NCBI GenBank assembly: GCA_037903475.1
Contig: JBAJFG010000111.1
Coordinates: forward strand, 2,480,001 to 2,544,000
Direction: 5' to 3'
Origin: Ancylostoma caninum
Lineage: Eukaryota > Nematoda > Chromadorea > Rhabditida > Ancylostomatidae
Length of the DNA stretch: 64,000 nt
This document shows, piece after piece, positions 61,301-64,000 of this stretch. The position numbers and the translations under genes were made by a program. Numbering within the stretch: the stretch's first letter is position 1; every line of letters begins with the position of its first letter. The notes beneath the pieces were generated by a model. That model did no database searches. It was not told the origin of the DNA and saw only the letters and a program-made list of their open reading frames with translations.

Positions 61301-64000
61301 ATCGTTCCGCTTCATTACTTCTAATGACTTGCTAAGGCGTTTTTGCAAATAACGGGTATTTCAAGAGATATTTTTCATATGTCCAGGAATCTGTGTGAAA
61401 CTATGCTGAAAATTTCTAGCTCTTGTGTGCCCCTCATGAAAAATCTTTCCCCTTGATTTGTCTTCCTAAATGAGATTAGTGAGTTCCATGATTGGATGTA
61501 TGGTTATGAAGAACTAGTTTGAGCTTTCGACTGATGCCTTACAAACTTATGTAAGTCTCTATTCCTCGCGCATAGATCTAACTCGTGCCCCCGTTAGTCA
61601 GTGGCGGTCGCATAAGGTGGCGGGGCGGGGGGGGGAGGGTTGGGAGCGGCAAAAAAGTTAGCTTCTCCTGTATCTAATGAGCACGGATAAAAAGGGAAGC
61701 TTGTAAAAAAATTATTTTTAACGCTAAATGGGTAATAACAATTTTTTAAAACCATAATAATAAGCAATTAAAAAGAAAGTGATAAAAAGTTCATGATTAC
61801 TGGATAAGATAATTTCGGAAACTCGGCAATCAATTCTAACGGAGGGGAAGGAGTGCGCCTTGGACTAGACGAGAAATTTTACATTAGAGTTGTAAAGAAA
61901 TTCTGGTCAGTTTTGTAATGAAGTGTCTTGGAATGCACAAGGGTCCTAAATTAAGAACGCGCGCAGAAATTCCCGTTTCAATCAATAGTTATTCAACGCA
62001 TGAGCTAGAATGGTTGTTGAAGTTCGGTAACGTGTAAGGGAACTACGGTATTGTGCTAAGGGTCATCACTACTATCATGCTTTTATATTATGCCAGTAAT
62101 CCCAATCTGCTAAGGGAAGCGCTTGTTCTGAAAACAAATACACGTAACTGCAGTGTCGCAGCAATAGTGGACAGCCTTGTCCGACTATAAATTTGGAACT
62201 TATGTCCAGAAGATAACGTTGTGTATATGGTAACATACGAAAGGAATGGGCTTGGTGTAGATACTGTACCTTTGCATTTTAATGACGGCAACCCTCTGCG
62301 CATAACGTTTAAGCTACCTAGACTAGTCATTTTCCGTTATCATGTCGGAACAATTGCTAGAAAAATCCCGATAATGCCTTTTTTCCACACCTTGCGCAAA
62401 TTACTCGGCAGGAAGTCAGGGAAAAAAGATGGGAAGCTCTGTCTCATTCGCCTCGTACATAGTACAGAGCCGGCACTGTAAAGCTGCCGCTTGGCTCGTT
62501 CAATACAACTTCTCTTGATGGAGGTATAGGTTTAAAAAAATTGCGCCAAAATCCAACTCCGGATGAGCTGCTATTTTATCTCATTAAGTATGAAAACGTA
62601 TGGCGGAGTACGTAGAAGGGTCGTCTCTAGGCTAGATTTATCTTACGCAAAAACTCGCATTCCTAATTTACCACCCTAAAAATAAAATATGGATTTGTAA
62701 TAATAAAACAAATCCTAGAGATTAGAAATCTTTCGTTTCGACGCTCATAGCCTGCTTCACATCCGTATTACGACACTTCACTGCGTCATATGATTTACGA
62801 TTTTCATTTAAGCTTGCGCTCTGTTAATGGTACTGAAGGCGAAGTCCGACGAATTGTTAATATGTATATCAGTGCCGATGAGTTGAAATTACACAACGGT
62901 TATGAATCATGGATTTTGCATTGTTGTTACTTTTTGTTGTTGTTACCTTGTCTTTCACTTACTAGATACCCTATTGATAGGCTATGAAGCAAGAAAAGGA
63001 GTGCTTCTGTTTTTATTTTCTTAGTGAACGTGTTGGTATTTGGTGGTGGCAAAACCTAGGGTTTCCTTGAAAATCACTCAGTTTTCTTGATAGCTGACAT
63101 CACACAGAATGAAAAACTATCAAGAAAACTCCGATTTGCGACTACATGCCAGCGTGAGCGCCGCGTTCGCGCTGCGTGCTTCCCGATTCCGCGAAAAACG
63201 CACATCCATCGACGCTCACTGTAAATCTAATTCTTGTCTAAACCAAGGTTTTTGTCCGGGTAGAAAGCTTTGAAATTCTTCACATTACATATTCGTATAT
63301 AAGTAGTTAGCCATATCCATGCACGGCTATGTAACCCATGAGGAATTAAATCAGACTAGCTTTCAAGGATGACCACGGAAAATCTCTCAACCCTCATGAA
63401 TAACTTCTACTTCACAACATTAGGTGTACCACTGTACTTGGCTCTTACTGCTCTGAAATTGCTGCTTTCTTCTCTGTAATTACTTTCAATCCCCCGTATG
63501 ATTTCCTTTGTTTCACACCTCTCATAAGTATGCCCTTCGTCAACCTTTCCAAGTGAAACGCAACAAATAAAACTCATTCTACTCATCTGAAAAAGCATAA
63601 TTTGCACTGAATGAATACTTTGGAAACTCATCTCATACAAATACTGTGCGTGTAACACTCAATTTGGGTTCGACTTTTCCGGAATATTCTGCTTCCAAAG
63701 ATCAAGGGTTTCCTCACAGCTCCTACGTGCCCAATTTTCTCCTTTAATTGCACCACCTCACGTTACACAGTTGCATTACTACCTGTATCTCTCTGTGTGC
63801 ACTTCATGCGTGCTGTAAACAATGTCCATGTTTCTGCAGGAGTTTCAGGCAACGCAAACGATACAGGTCGCTAGCAGATGGTGTTGCCAGTGGGGGCTCC
63901 CAATAACCTTTTGAGCCAACGGCCCACGACACTGCGGCCGAAAGCATCGGCGTCGACGCCGGGCGAAAGACAGGCAGCTCAAGTACTGCCAGCTCCGCTT
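58372..64000. other. No gene supported
   Basis: Longest frame is 60104-60529 (+, 141 codons); also 61022-61348 (-, 108 codons) and 63407-63658 (-, 83 codons). None has splice context, a family match or nearby start signals that I trust. A 13-bp perfect hairpin (GTTTTCTTGATAG/CTATCAAGAAAAC) lies at 63081-63130. Confidence 0.4.
59987..60014 (+). ncRNA. Degenerate hammerhead-ribozyme-like motif
   Basis: CTGACGA (59987-59993), stem-loop GGCA/TGCC with AGGA loop (59995-60006), GAAA (60007-60010), then A and GTC (60012-60014), a possible cleavage triplet. This is the hammerhead core order known from Penelope-like and retrozyme repeats. Stem I pairing is poor and stem III almost absent, so it is probably a relic. 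Confidence 0.35.

Noticed and set aside
61022..61348. 108-codon hydrophilic frame on the - strand
   Set aside because: Composition looks somewhat protein-like, but no start, splice or family evidence was found.
63407..63658. 83-codon frame on the - strand
   Set aside because: No supporting signals.

Overview
The window looks like nuclear DNA of a parasitic roundworm, most likely a strongylid such as a hookworm. Genes are cut into many short exons (24-110 residues) by GT-AG introns, often only 50-100 bases long with a T-rich stretch before AG. Two first coding exons directly follow a 3' splice site, as expected for spliced-leader trans-splicing. Non-coding DNA is AT-rich and full of small transposon-like repeats, and the nematode telomere unit TTAGGC occurs inside one of them. 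The listed open reading frames are mostly exon pieces, so I built gene models by joining splice sites in phase.

Five genes are well supported. On the + strand: a 227-residue catechol/caffeoyl-type O-methyltransferase (6394-7736, 8 exons) and a 322-residue organic solute transporter alpha protein (17762-21218, 9 exons). On the - strand, in tandem and reading right to left: a 500-residue MFSD8/CLN7-type transporter (46943-36697, 13 exons), a 129-residue secreted cysteine protein with its own TATA box (35528-34906, 4 exons), and a roughly 1,375-residue MIOS-like GATOR2 subunit (32811-23096, 34 exons).

The genes do not form an obvious pathway or operon. The gaps between them are over 1 kb and the secreted gene has a core promoter. 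MFSD8 (lysosomal membrane) and MIOS (amino-acid signalling to TORC1 at the lysosome) share an organelle, but I infer no functional link from position.

The rest is intergenic or intronic DNA rich in mobile elements. It holds two copies of a Helitron-like element (885-1547 and 41130-43004). The second is split by a 1,158-bp terminal-inverted-repeat element with TA target duplications. That element carries two tRNA-like modules and telomere-like repeats, and a second, left-truncated copy lies at 9791-10682. There is also a family of about 115-bp hairpins with opposed GATTGG/CCAAT cores, two other long hairpins, a palindromic CGGAAGT cluster, a decayed reading frame inside an MFSD8 intron and a degenerate hammerhead-ribozyme-like motif. 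From 50.4 to 58.4 kb there are exon-like pieces of at least one more + strand gene that I could not complete; 58.4-64 kb holds no convincing gene. I found no CRISPR array, rRNA gene or intact tRNA gene.
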